Below are positions 36,176 through 45,107 of a DNA stretch of 64,000 bases, in pieces. The stretch spans positions 52,940-116,939 of the forward strand of contig NZ_CADIJW010000015.1 in the NCBI RefSeq assembly GCF_902859745.1. Reading direction: 5' to 3'. Within the stretch, counting starts at the first letter, position 1, and each line of letters starts with the position of its first letter. The position numbers and the translations under genes were made by a program. Under the pieces are notes generated by a model. That model was not told the DNA's origin. It made no database searches and saw nothing but the letters and a program-made list of their open reading frames with translations. The DNA comes from Achromobacter dolens (GTDB lineage Bacteria; Pseudomonadota; Gammaproteobacteria; Burkholderiales; Burkholderiaceae_B).

Positions 36176-37571
36176 CACCAGGACAACTCGTCTGGCCGAC
36201 CGGCTCATGCTGGCCGCCTTCGCGTTGTGCCTGGCCGGCTCGTCGATCTATGTGCCCTATCCCCTGCGCCCATTCCATTGGGGGTTGGCGTTTTTCGTCG
36301 TGGCCCTGGCCATCGCTCCATCCTGGCGCATTGCGGCGTGGAATACCCGCCTGAAGCTGCCGGTGCTCATCCTCGTGCTTCTCCTGGCACTTCAATCGCT
36401 TTGGGTCATGGCGGACGACCGCTACACCCGATACACCATCTACCTCCTGATTGGCGCGGCTTCCGCCATACTGGGCGAAACGATCGCACGCCGACCCAAA
36501 CCGTTCCTGTTCCTGTTCCCCGGGTTGTTGGCTTACTGGTTCATCACCGCCTACTTTCCTGCATTCGACGCCTGGACCGAAGCACAGCGGTTCCGGCCCC
36601 GCTATCTGCTGACCGGCGGGGTGTGGAACAACATCAACGACATGGCCACTACGCTGGTGTTAGCCAACCTCATCTGGTTGCTTTGTCGCCGGCGCCTTTC
36701 GCTACCGTTGTTCGGCGCGTGCTGGTTCTACGCACTGTTGCTCAATCGACGGGCGGACATGGCCGCCGCCCTGGTGCTGGGCATCATGTACCTGGTGTGG
36801 CTCGTGGACGGCGACCGGCTGCGGGAACGCCTGAAATTCCTGGCCACCTGTACGCTGGCGACGCTGGCCGCACTTCCGCTGCAGAGCGAACCCCTGCATC
36901 TGGTTTCCCTGCCAACCATCCAGGCGACGGCCCCACCTGACGTCCCGCCCCCCGGCGGAATCCCGCCAACCCATGTTGCCCCCCCGGTCGTGGCGGAGCA
37001 GCCCGCCATGACGGAGACGCCACCGGCGCCTGCCTCCGGCATCGGGCAAGCCCAGTCCCCGGCCCCGGCGATGGGGCCCCCGCCGAGCACCGGCATTCAT
37101 GTCGCACCGGTGCCACTGGCCGAGACCCACCATGAGCCGCCGCCGGCGCCGACCGCAAACGTACGCATCAAAGCACAGGATGGAGATGAATCTTCCGCCT
37201 TCCGCGCCAGGCTCACCATGGATATGCTGGCGGAATGGCGGGCAATGCCGTGGTGGCAATGGTTCACAGGGCTGGGCGCGGGACAATTGAACCTGACCTG
37301 GCCTGGCAACAAGGCTCCATGGGCGTCGCCCCATTTCTTCTGGCTCGAAATGTTCTTTCATGTCGGGCTGGGCTGGTTCCTGCTGCTGGGCTGGCTGATG
37401 TGGCGGCTGGACTGGCGAGGCCGGATCAGCCTGCTGGTCGCCGGCATTGCCGGTCTCGCCCCCAGTTCCATGGTCTATTTCCAGCCCTTCTGGATATTCC
37501 TCGGTGTACTGGCTGGAACCATTCCGCGCGGAGACTCTGCGCGTAATCGATCGCCCCAACTTCAGTCCTGA
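36162..37571 (+). CDS. Polytopic O-antigen ligase/polymerase-like protein with a proline-rich loop
   Basis: A 469-residue membrane protein with about ten transmembrane segments and the architecture of the Wzy/WaaL family. One large loop between membrane segments spans about residues 250-350. Its first part, about 255-335, is very rich in Pro, Ala and Thr (for example PPDVPPPGGIPPTHVAPP), and it ends near MLAEWRAMPWWQWFTGLGAGQLNLTWPG. WaaL enzymes carry their catalytic residues in such a periplasmic loop, but the proline-rich insert is unusual. It may attach the trisaccharide or O polysaccharide to the core. It overlaps the previous gene by 14 bp. Confidence 0.65.
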   Translation: MRWADTRTTRLADRLMLAAFALCLAGSSIYVPYPLRPFHWGLAFFVVALAIAPSWRIAAWNTRLKLPVLILVLLLALQSLWVMADDRYTRYTIYLLIGAASAILGETIARRPKPFLFLFPGLLAYWFITAYFPAFDAWTEAQRFRPRYLLTGGVWNNINDMATTLVLANLIWLLCRRRLSLPLFGACWFYALLLNRRADMAAALVLGIMYLVWLVDGDRLRERLKFLATCTLATLAALPLQSEPLHLVSLPTIQATAPPDVPPPGGIPPTHVAPPVVAEQPAMTETPPAPASGIGQAQSPAPAMGPPPSTGIHVAPVPLAETHHEPPPAPTANVRIKAQDGDESSAFRARLTMDMLAEWRAMPWWQWFTGLGAGQLNLTWPGNKAPWASPHFFWLEMFFHVGLGWFLLLGWLMWRLDWRGRISLLVAGIAGLAPSSMVYFQPFWIFLGVLAGTIPRGDSARNRSPQLQS

Positions 37572-37663
37572 CTGTGAGATTTAGCAGAATGATCTGCGGT
37601 CAGCGCGAACAACTGTAAAATTTCGCGCACAGATAACAAGGCACATACGGTATTGACGCCCCC
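37572..37663 (+). promoter_or_regulatory. Short intergenic region before wlbL with a possible -10 element
   Basis: TGTAAAAT (TAAAAT at 37616-37621 with an upstream TG) resembles an extended -10 box 42 bp before the wlbL ATG. No good -35 is seen. Confidence 0.3.
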
Positions 37664-39568
37664 ATGATTCTTCCTCTAGCCATCCGGCGTCTTTTTGTGG
37701 ATTTACCCCGGCCAGCCAAGCAGGCCCTTGCGGTTCTGCTCGACGCGATCATCCTGCTGATTTCGTTCTATCTGGCGCTGTGGCTGCGTTTCGAGTTATT
37801 TTTCCTGAACAATTCTTATTTCGCCCTTTCCTTGCTTGCCTGTGCCGGCGGCGTGCTCGCAATGGCTGGATTCGGGGTCTACAACTACATCCTGCGCTAC
37901 ATGAATGAGCGGGTGATCCTGGGCATTACCGGGGGAATCGCCGTCTCGGTCATGGTCGTCACAGCCGCCAATACCTTTCTGCATCTGGTGGGTTTGTCGC
38001 GGGCCGTTCTTGTTATCTATGGCTCACTCGCCATCGCGGGCCTGGTCGCCACGCGCTGGGTCGCCCGCCGCGCGCTGTTCACAGATACCAAGGATGTCGG
38101 CGATCTTCGCATTCCCGTCGTCATTTACGGCGCAGGCGGTGCCGGCTCCCAACTCGCCACGGCCCTGCGAGCCGGCCCTCACTATCACCCTGTCGCCATG
38201 CTGGATGATGACCGTCGCAAGCACGGTCTGATGGTCGCGGGACTTCGGATACACCCCCCCGAGCATCTGCCCTCCCTGGTGGAGCGGCATGGGGTGCGGC
38301 AACTCCTGATCGCGATGCCGACCGCTGGCCGCGCTCGCCTGCGCGAAATCGTTGATTCCGCTGAGCAGTACCGTTTGCGCATCCGGCTGGTTCCCAGCCT
38401 GCGCGAGCTTGTGGATTCCAACGGCTTGCGTTTGCGTGATGTTCAGGTCGAAGACCTGCTTGGCCGCGATCCCGTGGCTCCCATACCGGATCTGCTAGGT
38501 CGCTGCGTCACTGGTCGCAGTGTCATGGTGACCGGCGCGGGAGGTTCCATCGGATCGGAACTTTGCCGCCAGATCGTCGCACTGAATCCGACACGGCTCG
38601 TCCTGTACGAAATGTCGGAACCCGCACTTTATGCGATCGAGCAGGAACTGGTGCAACTGATAGGACACCGCCCTATCGAACTGGTGGCCGTGCTCGGTTC
38701 GGTTCGCGATTACGATCACAGCCTGCATCGCATTAGACAATATCAAATCCAGACGATCTACCATGCCGCCGCATACAAGCACGTGCCGATGGTCGAGCAA
38801 AATGTCTCGGAGGGCGTCGCCACCAATGCGCTGGGAACGCTATCGCTGGCCAAGGCGGCAATCACCGCGAATGTCAGCGATTTCGTGCTAATTTCGACGG
38901 ACAAGGCCGTCCGGCCCACCAATGTCATGGGCGCATCCAAACGGTTGGCCGAGCTGATCCTGCAGTCGCTGTCCCAACGCCAGAACGTAACCCGGTTTTC
39001 CATGGTGCGATTCGGTAATGTTCTCGGCAGTTCCGGTAGCGTCGTGCCGCTATTCCATCGGCAGATCCTGGCTGGTGGGCCGGTCACACTGACACACGCT
39101 GACATTACCCGGTATTTCATGACTATTCCTGAAGCCGCACAGCTCGTGCTCCAGGCCGGAGCCATGGGAGAATCGGGGTCGGTCTTTGTGCTGGACATGG
39201 GCGAACCGGTCCGCATCCGCGATCTGGCGGAACGCATGGTAAGACTTTGCGGCTTAACCGTACGTGACGCGTCGGACCCGGACGGCGATATTGAACTGCG
39301 TGTGGTGGGCCTGCGTCCGGGTGAAAAACTCTATGAAGAACTCCTTATCGGCGGCGACGTCAAACCCACTCTGCATCCTCGCATCATGCAGGCGCGAGAG
39401 AACGATCTGCCCTATGAACAATTGAAAGCCGGACTGGATCACATGGAGCAATCGCTGGCCTCCTGGAATCGTGACGAAATCGTGGCAACCCTGAAGACAT
39501 TGGTCGCCGAATTCAGCCCACAAGCGGAAGACGTGGCGTCCCGCTGTATTGCAAACGCCTCGCAATAA
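37664..39568 (+). CDS. wlbL: Membrane nucleotide-sugar 4,6-dehydratase (WlbL; PglF/WbpM family)
   Basis: A 634-residue protein with four N-terminal membrane segments (about 20-135), a first Rossmann motif YGAGGAGSQLA at 155, and the SDR catalytic domain starting VTGAGGSIGSELCRQI at about 289. The active-site region STDKAVRPTNVMGASKR (about 412-427) has Met in place of the usual SDR Tyr, as in PglF/WbpM/FlaA1-type UDP-GlcNAc C4,6-dehydratases. It supplies the 4-keto substrate for WlbF. Its TAA overlaps the ATG of the next glycosyltransferase. Confidence 0.94.
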   Translation: MILPLAIRRLFVDLPRPAKQALAVLLDAIILLISFYLALWLRFELFFLNNSYFALSLLACAGGVLAMAGFGVYNYILRYMNERVILGITGGIAVSVMVVTAANTFLHLVGLSRAVLVIYGSLAIAGLVATRWVARRALFTDTKDVGDLRIPVVIYGAGGAGSQLATALRAGPHYHPVAMLDDDRRKHGLMVAGLRIHPPEHLPSLVERHGVRQLLIAMPTAGRARLREIVDSAEQYRLRIRLVPSLRELVDSNGLRLRDVQVEDLLGRDPVAPIPDLLGRCVTGRSVMVTGAGGSIGSELCRQIVALNPTRLVLYEMSEPALYAIEQELVQLIGHRPIELVAVLGSVRDYDHSLHRIRQYQIQTIYHAAAYKHVPMVEQNVSEGVATNALGTLSLAKAAITANVSDFVLISTDKAVRPTNVMGASKRLAELILQSLSQRQNVTRFSMVRFGNVLGSSGSVVPLFHRQILAGGPVTLTHADITRYFMTIPEAAQLVLQAGAMGESGSVFVLDMGEPVRIRDLAERMVRLCGLTVRDASDPDGDIELRVVGLRPGEKLYEELLIGGDVKPTLHPRIMQARENDLPYEQLKAGLDHMEQSLASWNRDEIVATLKTLVAEFSPQAEDVASRCIANASQ

Positions 39569-40695
39569 TGGTTCGGGTAGCGCATCTCACCACGGCGCAT
39601 CCGCGCTTCGACGTCAGAATTTTCCACAAGGAATGCTGCAGCCTCGTAGACGCGGGCTACCAAGTTGATTTATATGTCGCCGACGGACAGGGCAATGCGC
39701 AGTGCAAAGGCGTATCCATCATTGATGTTGGCCGTCCGAACGGACGCATCCATCGCATGCTGGGCAAAACCTGGATCGTCTGGAACGCTGTGCGCAAGAC
39801 GGATGCGAGCATCATCCACATCCATGACCCCGAACTGCTCCCCATTGCGCTCGCGTTCCGTTACATGGGCCGCAAGGTCATTTACGACGCCCATGAAGAT
39901 GTACCTCGCCAACTCCTGAGCAAACCTTGGATCAATCCGTTGGTTCGGTACGCCATCGCGTGGCCATTCGAGCGCCTGGAGAATTTCATTGCCCGGCGCT
40001 GTGCGGTCGTGGTTGGCGCCACGCCGTATATTGCCAAACGCTACACATCCCAAGGCATACATAGTATCGCCGTTAACAATTATCCTATTCCGGGAGAACT
40101 TGGCGAAACGTCGGAAAAATCCGATCTCGCCGTATCTTCTCCTGACGCTACTCGCAACGTTTGCTACATAGGTGGTATCACGCGTATGCGCGGCGCAGTT
40201 GAGATGCTTAAAGCGCTAGAAAAAACCGATGCGCGGATGATTCTGGCCGGGCCAATGGAAAGCGAGGCGCTGCATGCCGAACTGGCTACCATGCCGGCGT
40301 GGAAAAACGTGGACTATCGCGGGGTCCTGGACCGGAGCGCCGTCCGCGACGTGCTCCACGAATCGCAGTTGGGCCTTGTCCTGCTGCATCCCATCCCCAA
40401 TTATCTCGACGCCTTACCGGTCAAGATGTTCGAATATATGGCTGCGGGCTTGCCCGTATTGGCCTCGGACTTCCCGCTATGGCGAGGCATACTCGATTCC
40501 TCCGGAGCGGGCATCTGTGTCGATCCCCTCGACACGGACAGTGTCGCGCAGGCCATCGAGATGATGCTGAATCTGCCGGACGACCAAAAGCGGCTGATGC
40601 GTCGCGCAAGCCGCGCCGCCATTCGGGACACTTACAACTGGAAAAACGAAGAGGCCAAATTAGTCGCCGCGTACGCGGCAATCGCCCAACAGTAG
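39568..40695 (+). CDS. Glycosyltransferase family 4
   Basis: A 375-residue GT-B glycosyltransferase: MVRVAHLTTAHPRFDVRIFHKECCSLVDAGY at the start, VIYDAHEDVPRQLLSKPW, then MFEYMAAGLPVLASDFPLWRGI at the donor site. It shares one base with the wlbL stop, so it is translationally coupled. Its base composition is slightly lower in GC than the wlb genes. It could act on the trisaccharide or on O-antigen assembly; sequence does not decide. Confidence 0.85.
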   Translation: MVRVAHLTTAHPRFDVRIFHKECCSLVDAGYQVDLYVADGQGNAQCKGVSIIDVGRPNGRIHRMLGKTWIVWNAVRKTDASIIHIHDPELLPIALAFRYMGRKVIYDAHEDVPRQLLSKPWINPLVRYAIAWPFERLENFIARRCAVVVGATPYIAKRYTSQGIHSIAVNNYPIPGELGETSEKSDLAVSSPDATRNVCYIGGITRMRGAVEMLKALEKTDARMILAGPMESEALHAELATMPAWKNVDYRGVLDRSAVRDVLHESQLGLVLLHPIPNYLDALPVKMFEYMAAGLPVLASDFPLWRGILDSSGAGICVDPLDTDSVAQAIEMMLNLPDDQKRLMRRASRAAIRDTYNWKNEEAKLVAAYAAIAQQ

Positions 40696-40734
40696 CTCTT
40701 CCGCAACCCGAATCCCAAGAGCGCCCGCAGGGGA

Positions 40735-40754
40735 TTCAAGTATCATTACGCTCT
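40735..40754 (+). repeat. 20-bp element upstream of wlbD (copy 2 of 2)
   Basis: TTCAAGTATCATTACGCTCT matches the wlbA-upstream element at 28213-28232 at 19 of 20 positions. It lies 111 bp before the wlbD ATG in a 170-bp gap that otherwise holds no recognisable feature. Confidence 0.7.
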
Positions 40755-40865
40755 GCCTAAATCGGGGTTGCGACATGCTAGGCGCGCGCGGCAAATGCGC
40801 CCCGCGATCCATCAGACAAATCACCGCCGCACCGCGTACGGCGCCAGCCAGACTGATTGTCCAAT

Positions 40866-41951
40866 ATGACCACCAAAATTCTCACCGTCCTCGGCGCTCG
40901 ACCGCAGTTCATCAAGGCCAGCGTCGTATCCGCCGCAATCGCCGCGGATGCGCGTCTGCAGGAAATCGTGGTTCATACGGGCCAACATTTCGACAGCAAT
41001 ATGTCGGATGTATTCTTCGACGAGCTTGGCATGGACAAACCGAAGCATCAGTTGGACATCCACGGTGGCGGCCACGGTGAGATGACAGGGCGTATGCTCG
41101 GAGCGGTCGAACAGGTACTACTGGCCGAGCGTCCCGACATCGTCATGGTCTATGGCGACACCAATTCCACGCTGGCGGGCGCCCTGGCGGCGGCCAAGCT
41201 GCATATTCCGGTCGCACACATCGAAGCGGGCTTGCGCTCGTTCAACATGCGCATGCCCGAGGAAATCAACCGCGTCCTGACCGATCGCGTATCCCGCTGG
41301 TTGTTCACGCCCACGCGCAGCGCAAGCGACAACCTCATCAAAGAAGGCGTAGCCGAGGGGGCGATCACGCAGGTTGGCGACGTGATGTTCGACGTGGCCC
41401 TACGGCATGGCGCCCGCGTCACCGAGCAAGGCGGCGCCCTCGAACGCCTCGGCCTGACGCCGCACGAATATGTCCTAATCACTGTGCATCGTGCCGAAAA
41501 TACGGACGACCCCCAACGCCTTCGCGCCATCATGCAGGGCCTGGAACAAGTCGCGGCGACGAAAACCGTCGTCTGGCCAATCCATCCCCGCACACGCGCC
41601 ACGTTGGCTCGCCTGGGCTTACTGGAAAACCTGCGCAACCGTTTCGTCATCACGGATCCCGTGGGCTACCTGGACATGGTGCAACTGGAGAAATACGCTG
41701 CGCTGATCGCCACGGATTCCGGCGGTGTACAAAAAGAAGCCTTCTTCCACCGCGTACCTTGCGTCACTCTGCGCGACGAGACCGAATGGGTCGAGCTCGT
41801 GGACGCCGGCTGGAATCTGCTGACGCCGCCTCAATCCGCCGACGCCATCGCTGCGGCCTGCCAGCACGCGCTGACCATTCGGCCCGCCGAGATTCAACCC
41901 TACGGCGCCGGTGACGCCGCCAGCATTATTGCCACCCATCTCGCGGGCTAG
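40866..41951 (+). CDS. wlbD: UDP-2,3-diacetamido-2,3-dideoxy-glucuronate 2-epimerase (WlbD)
   Basis: A 361-residue non-hydrolysing 2-epimerase. VLGARPQFIKASVVSAAI, HTGQHFDSNMSDVFFDELGM, YGDTNSTLAGALAAAK, HIEAGLRSFNMRMPEEINR, TVHRAEN and ATDSGGVQKEAF are all characteristic of the WlbD/WbpI branch. It makes UDP-ManNAc3NAcA, completing the WlbA-B-C-D route. In classical Bordetella wlbD follows wlbC; here it is displaced and has its own upstream element. The ATG at 40866 is chosen over an upstream TTG. Confidence 0.9.
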   Translation: MTTKILTVLGARPQFIKASVVSAAIAADARLQEIVVHTGQHFDSNMSDVFFDELGMDKPKHQLDIHGGGHGEMTGRMLGAVEQVLLAERPDIVMVYGDTNSTLAGALAAAKLHIPVAHIEAGLRSFNMRMPEEINRVLTDRVSRWLFTPTRSASDNLIKEGVAEGAITQVGDVMFDVALRHGARVTEQGGALERLGLTPHEYVLITVHRAENTDDPQRLRAIMQGLEQVAATKTVVWPIHPRTRATLARLGLLENLRNRFVITDPVGYLDMVQLEKYAALIATDSGGVQKEAFFHRVPCVTLRDETEWVELVDAGWNLLTPPQSADAIAAACQHALTIRPAEIQPYGAGDAASIIATHLAG

Positions 41952-41956
41952 GCACC

Positions 41957-43852
41957 ATGTGCGGCATTCTCGGCGGCTGGTGGCGAACGCCATTGCCCGA
42001 TCTGCCTTCGCGGATCGAGCGGGGCATCCTTGCTCTCAAGCACCGTGGGCCGAATGACCATGGCGTGGAATCCGCGCATGCGCCTTGGGGGGAAACCGCA
42101 TTGGGCCAGACGCGGCTTTCCATCATCGACCTCAGCGCGGGCGGACATCAGCCCATGCGCTCGTCCGATGGCCGCTATATATTGGTCTACAACGGCGAGA
42201 TCTACAACTACACGGAACTGCGCCAGGAGTTGCGCCAGGCGGGCCATCACTTCCAATCGGACAGCGATACCGAAGTCCTGCTGACCTCCTGGATACACTG
42301 GGGCCCGTCCTGCCTGACCCGCTTCAAAGGCATGTTCGCATTCGCGATCGTGGACACGAAGGATGGGTCGCTCAGCCTCGTCCGTGATGCATTTGGCATC
42401 AAGCCGCTTTTCTATCGCTATACGGATGGCCAACTGGTCTTCGGATCGGAGCTTCCCGCCATTCTGGCGTTGACGCCCGAGGAACCGCGGCTTGATTGGC
42501 AGTCCGCCTATGACTATCTCGTGCACGGCCGCTACGACCATGGCGCGCGCACCTTCGTCGACGGCATCAGGCATGTTCCGGCCGGCAGCATCCTGACCTT
42601 GTCTCCCCAGACTGGGGCGCTGTCGGCACCCGCCGTCTGGTGGATCCCGTCCATCCACACCCGCGAGAAGATCAGCGTAGCCGACGCCGCCGTCCATCTA
42701 CGCGAACGCTTCCTGCAGAACGTACGGCTGCACCTGCGCAGCGATGTTCCATTGGGAGCGGCGCTGTCGGGCGGTGTGGATTCCTCCGCCATCGTCTGCG
42801 CCATGCGGCACATCGAGCCGGACCTGCCCATCCACACCTTCAGTTTCATTGCCAGGGGATCGCAGAAATCTGAAGAGAAATGGGTAGATCTGGTCAACGC
42901 CCAGGTGGGCGCCCACGGCCACAAGGTCGTGGTCGAACCGAACGAACTGGCGGCGGATCTGGACGATATGATCCGCGCCCAGGGCGAGCCCTTCGGCAGC
43001 ACCAGCATCTACGCACAATACCGCGTCTTCAAACTCGCCAAGGAAAACGGCATCACCGTGGCGCTGGAGGGCCAGGGTGCGGATGAACTGCTGGCAGGCT
43101 ACCACGGTTATCCCGCACACCGTATCGTGAGCCTGTTGCAGGAGGGCCGGCTGACCGAAGCCTGGGCATTCCTTGGCCGTCAGCGGCAATGGCCCGGCCG
43201 GCCGTCCAGCCGGGCCATCCTGCAGGAAACCGTCGCGCTCATGCTGCCCGATGCGCTCTATCATCGCGCGCGCAATGCCAGCGGCCGCAAATCGGCCCCT
43301 GCCTGGCTGGACGTCGATCAGTGCATCGAAGCCGGTGTCGTCACCCAGTTTCCCCGTGACGGTTGGCCGTCACCAGCGCGCGGACGCCGCCTCATGGGTG
43401 AACTGGCACAGTCCCTGACGCGGCGCGGACTAGGCTGGCTGCTACGCCACGGCGATCGGAACTCGATGCGGTTTTCGATCGAAAGCCGAGTGCCTTTCCT
43501 GACCACCGACATGGCGGATTTTCTGCTGGGACTGCCAGAAAATCATCTTATTTCCTCCGGTGGAGAGACCAAGCACATTTTCCGCGCGGCCATGCGGGGT
43601 ATTGTCCCGGACGCCATTCTGGATCGCAAGGACAAGATCGGCTTCGAGACCCCCGAGCTCGAATGGCTGCGGGCGCTCGCTCCTCAGATCCGCGGCTGGC
43701 TCTCCGAGAATACAGGCGCGACCTTTCTGGACAGGACACAGTTGGTCGCTGAATTCGATGCGGTCATTGCCGGCCGCAAACCCTTCGGCTGGCAGACGTG
43801 GCGCTGGATCAACTTCCAGCGCTGGATGCACGTCATGAATGTTCGGGCGTGA
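41957..43852 (+). CDS. AsnB-like glutamine-dependent amidotransferase (candidate uronic acid amidase of LPS)
   Basis: A 631-residue class II amidotransferase. Cys2 of MCGILGG is the nucleophile of the glutaminase domain (1-210) with YNGEIYN. The synthetase domain has the ATP PP-motif ALSGGVDSSAIV at about 267-275. In carbohydrate loci such proteins amidate hexuronic acids instead of making asparagine. The gene starts 5 bp after wlbD, which makes a diacetamido-uronic acid, so amidation of that or a related sugar is a reasonable inference. Bordetella O antigens are known to contain uronamides. Confidence 0.85.
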   Translation: MCGILGGWWRTPLPDLPSRIERGILALKHRGPNDHGVESAHAPWGETALGQTRLSIIDLSAGGHQPMRSSDGRYILVYNGEIYNYTELRQELRQAGHHFQSDSDTEVLLTSWIHWGPSCLTRFKGMFAFAIVDTKDGSLSLVRDAFGIKPLFYRYTDGQLVFGSELPAILALTPEEPRLDWQSAYDYLVHGRYDHGARTFVDGIRHVPAGSILTLSPQTGALSAPAVWWIPSIHTREKISVADAAVHLRERFLQNVRLHLRSDVPLGAALSGGVDSSAIVCAMRHIEPDLPIHTFSFIARGSQKSEEKWVDLVNAQVGAHGHKVVVEPNELAADLDDMIRAQGEPFGSTSIYAQYRVFKLAKENGITVALEGQGADELLAGYHGYPAHRIVSLLQEGRLTEAWAFLGRQRQWPGRPSSRAILQETVALMLPDALYHRARNASGRKSAPAWLDVDQCIEAGVVTQFPRDGWPSPARGRRLMGELAQSLTRRGLGWLLRHGDRNSMRFSIESRVPFLTTDMADFLLGLPENHLISSGGETKHIFRAAMRGIVPDAILDRKDKIGFETPELEWLRALAPQIRGWLSENTGATFLDRTQLVAEFDAVIAGRKPFGWQTWRWINFQRWMHVMNVRA

Positions 43853-43864
43853 GCGCCGTATTTG

Positions 43865-45010
43865 ATGAACAAGACCGTCGCCCTGTTGGTGCTAAACCCC
43901 TTCACCAACGATAGCCGCGTGCTCAAGGAAGCACAATCGCTCAAGCGTGCCGGCTACGAGCCATTTGTGGTTGCCCTGCATGAATCCGGTCTGCCGGAGC
44001 GTGAAACCGTGCATGGCATCGACGTCCGACGCGTGCGCCTGTTGAGCCGCGGCTGGCCTAAAGTGCTGCCGGTGCAGCTCTTCAAGTATGTCGAATGGCT
44101 GTGGCGGGCCTTTCTGCTGGCCCGCAAGGCGGCCATCGTCCACTGCAATGACCTGCCCACGTTGCCAGCCGGCGCCGTCGCTCGCATGCTCGGCCGCAAG
44201 CGCACACGTGTCGTTTACGATGCGCACGAATTCGAGATCAATGACGTCGCCAATGAACCGCGCTGGAAGATACGCGTCAAGAGCATGATGGAGCGCTTCT
44301 GGATCCGGCATGCGGACGCCACCATGACGGTCAGCGAATCCATTGCCGAAGAATACGTTCGCATGTACGGGATTGCAAAACCCGCGCTGGTACTGAACTG
44401 TCCGCCCCTCGCGCCCCCGCCCAAAGCAGATATTTTCCGTTCGACCCTAGGCATTGCCAAGGATGCCATTATTTTCCTCTATCAGGGGGGACTGGCTCCC
44501 GGACGCGGTATCGAACCTATCATCGACGCATTCAAGAGGATGCCTGACGACAAGCGAGTCGTGGTATTCATGGGTTACGGCCCCCTGGCGGGCTCTATCG
44601 CCCAGGCTGCGGCGGCGTCCGCAAACATTTATTATCACCCTGCGGTATCGCCGGATGACCTGCCCTCCTATACCGCCTCGGCAGATGTCGGACTGTGCCT
44701 GATCGAAAATCTGTGCCTGTCGTACTTTTATTGCCTGCCCAATAAGCTGTTCGAATACATAATGGCCAGTCTGCCTGTAGTAGTTTCCGATCTACCTGAA
44801 CTGCGACGAATGGTCACCGATCATGCCATAGGCTGGATAGTCCCCGACGGCCAAGAAACCGCCATCACCAATGCGATCCAGCATATTGATCGGCAGGCTC
44901 TAGCGTCCTGCGAACAAGCAATGCGCCGTTGCCGCGAACTATATCACTGGGGCGAGCAAGAAAAAAAACTATTGCAAGTATATAAAAAATTAAATGCCAA
45001 ATTATTCTGA
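43865..45010 (+). CDS. Glycosyltransferase family 4
   Basis: A 381-residue GT-B glycosyltransferase starting MNKTVALLVLNPFTNDSRVLKEAQSL. It has VVYDAHEFEINDVANEPRWK, LYQGGLAPGRGIEPIIDAF and the donor site LPNKLFEYIMASLPVVVSDLPELRRMV. The ATG at 43865 is preferred over a TTG at 43862. The last part of the gene becomes AT-rich (lysine AAA codons), marking the transition to the low-GC segment. It is the last plus-strand gene before a convergent junction. Confidence 0.87.
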   Translation: MNKTVALLVLNPFTNDSRVLKEAQSLKRAGYEPFVVALHESGLPERETVHGIDVRRVRLLSRGWPKVLPVQLFKYVEWLWRAFLLARKAAIVHCNDLPTLPAGAVARMLGRKRTRVVYDAHEFEINDVANEPRWKIRVKSMMERFWIRHADATMTVSESIAEEYVRMYGIAKPALVLNCPPLAPPPKADIFRSTLGIAKDAIIFLYQGGLAPGRGIEPIIDAFKRMPDDKRVVVFMGYGPLAGSIAQAAAASANIYYHPAVSPDDLPSYTASADVGLCLIENLCLSYFYCLPNKLFEYIMASLPVVVSDLPELRRMVTDHAIGWIVPDGQETAITNAIQHIDRQALASCEQAMRRCRELYHWGEQEKKLLQVYKKLNAKLF

Positions 45011-45107
45011 ACTCTCTAGTCCGTTGAGCTCCTACCACGCGTTGCAATAACTGTACGAAAATTTTCCAACACCGCCCGCATCTCCGCGAATATGCGAGCG
45101 GCGCTTA

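Noticed and set aside
45011-45107. Possible terminator in the convergent gap between the two glycan genes
   Set aside because: Only a weak CCGC/GCGG pairing around 45076-45101 with no T-run was found.
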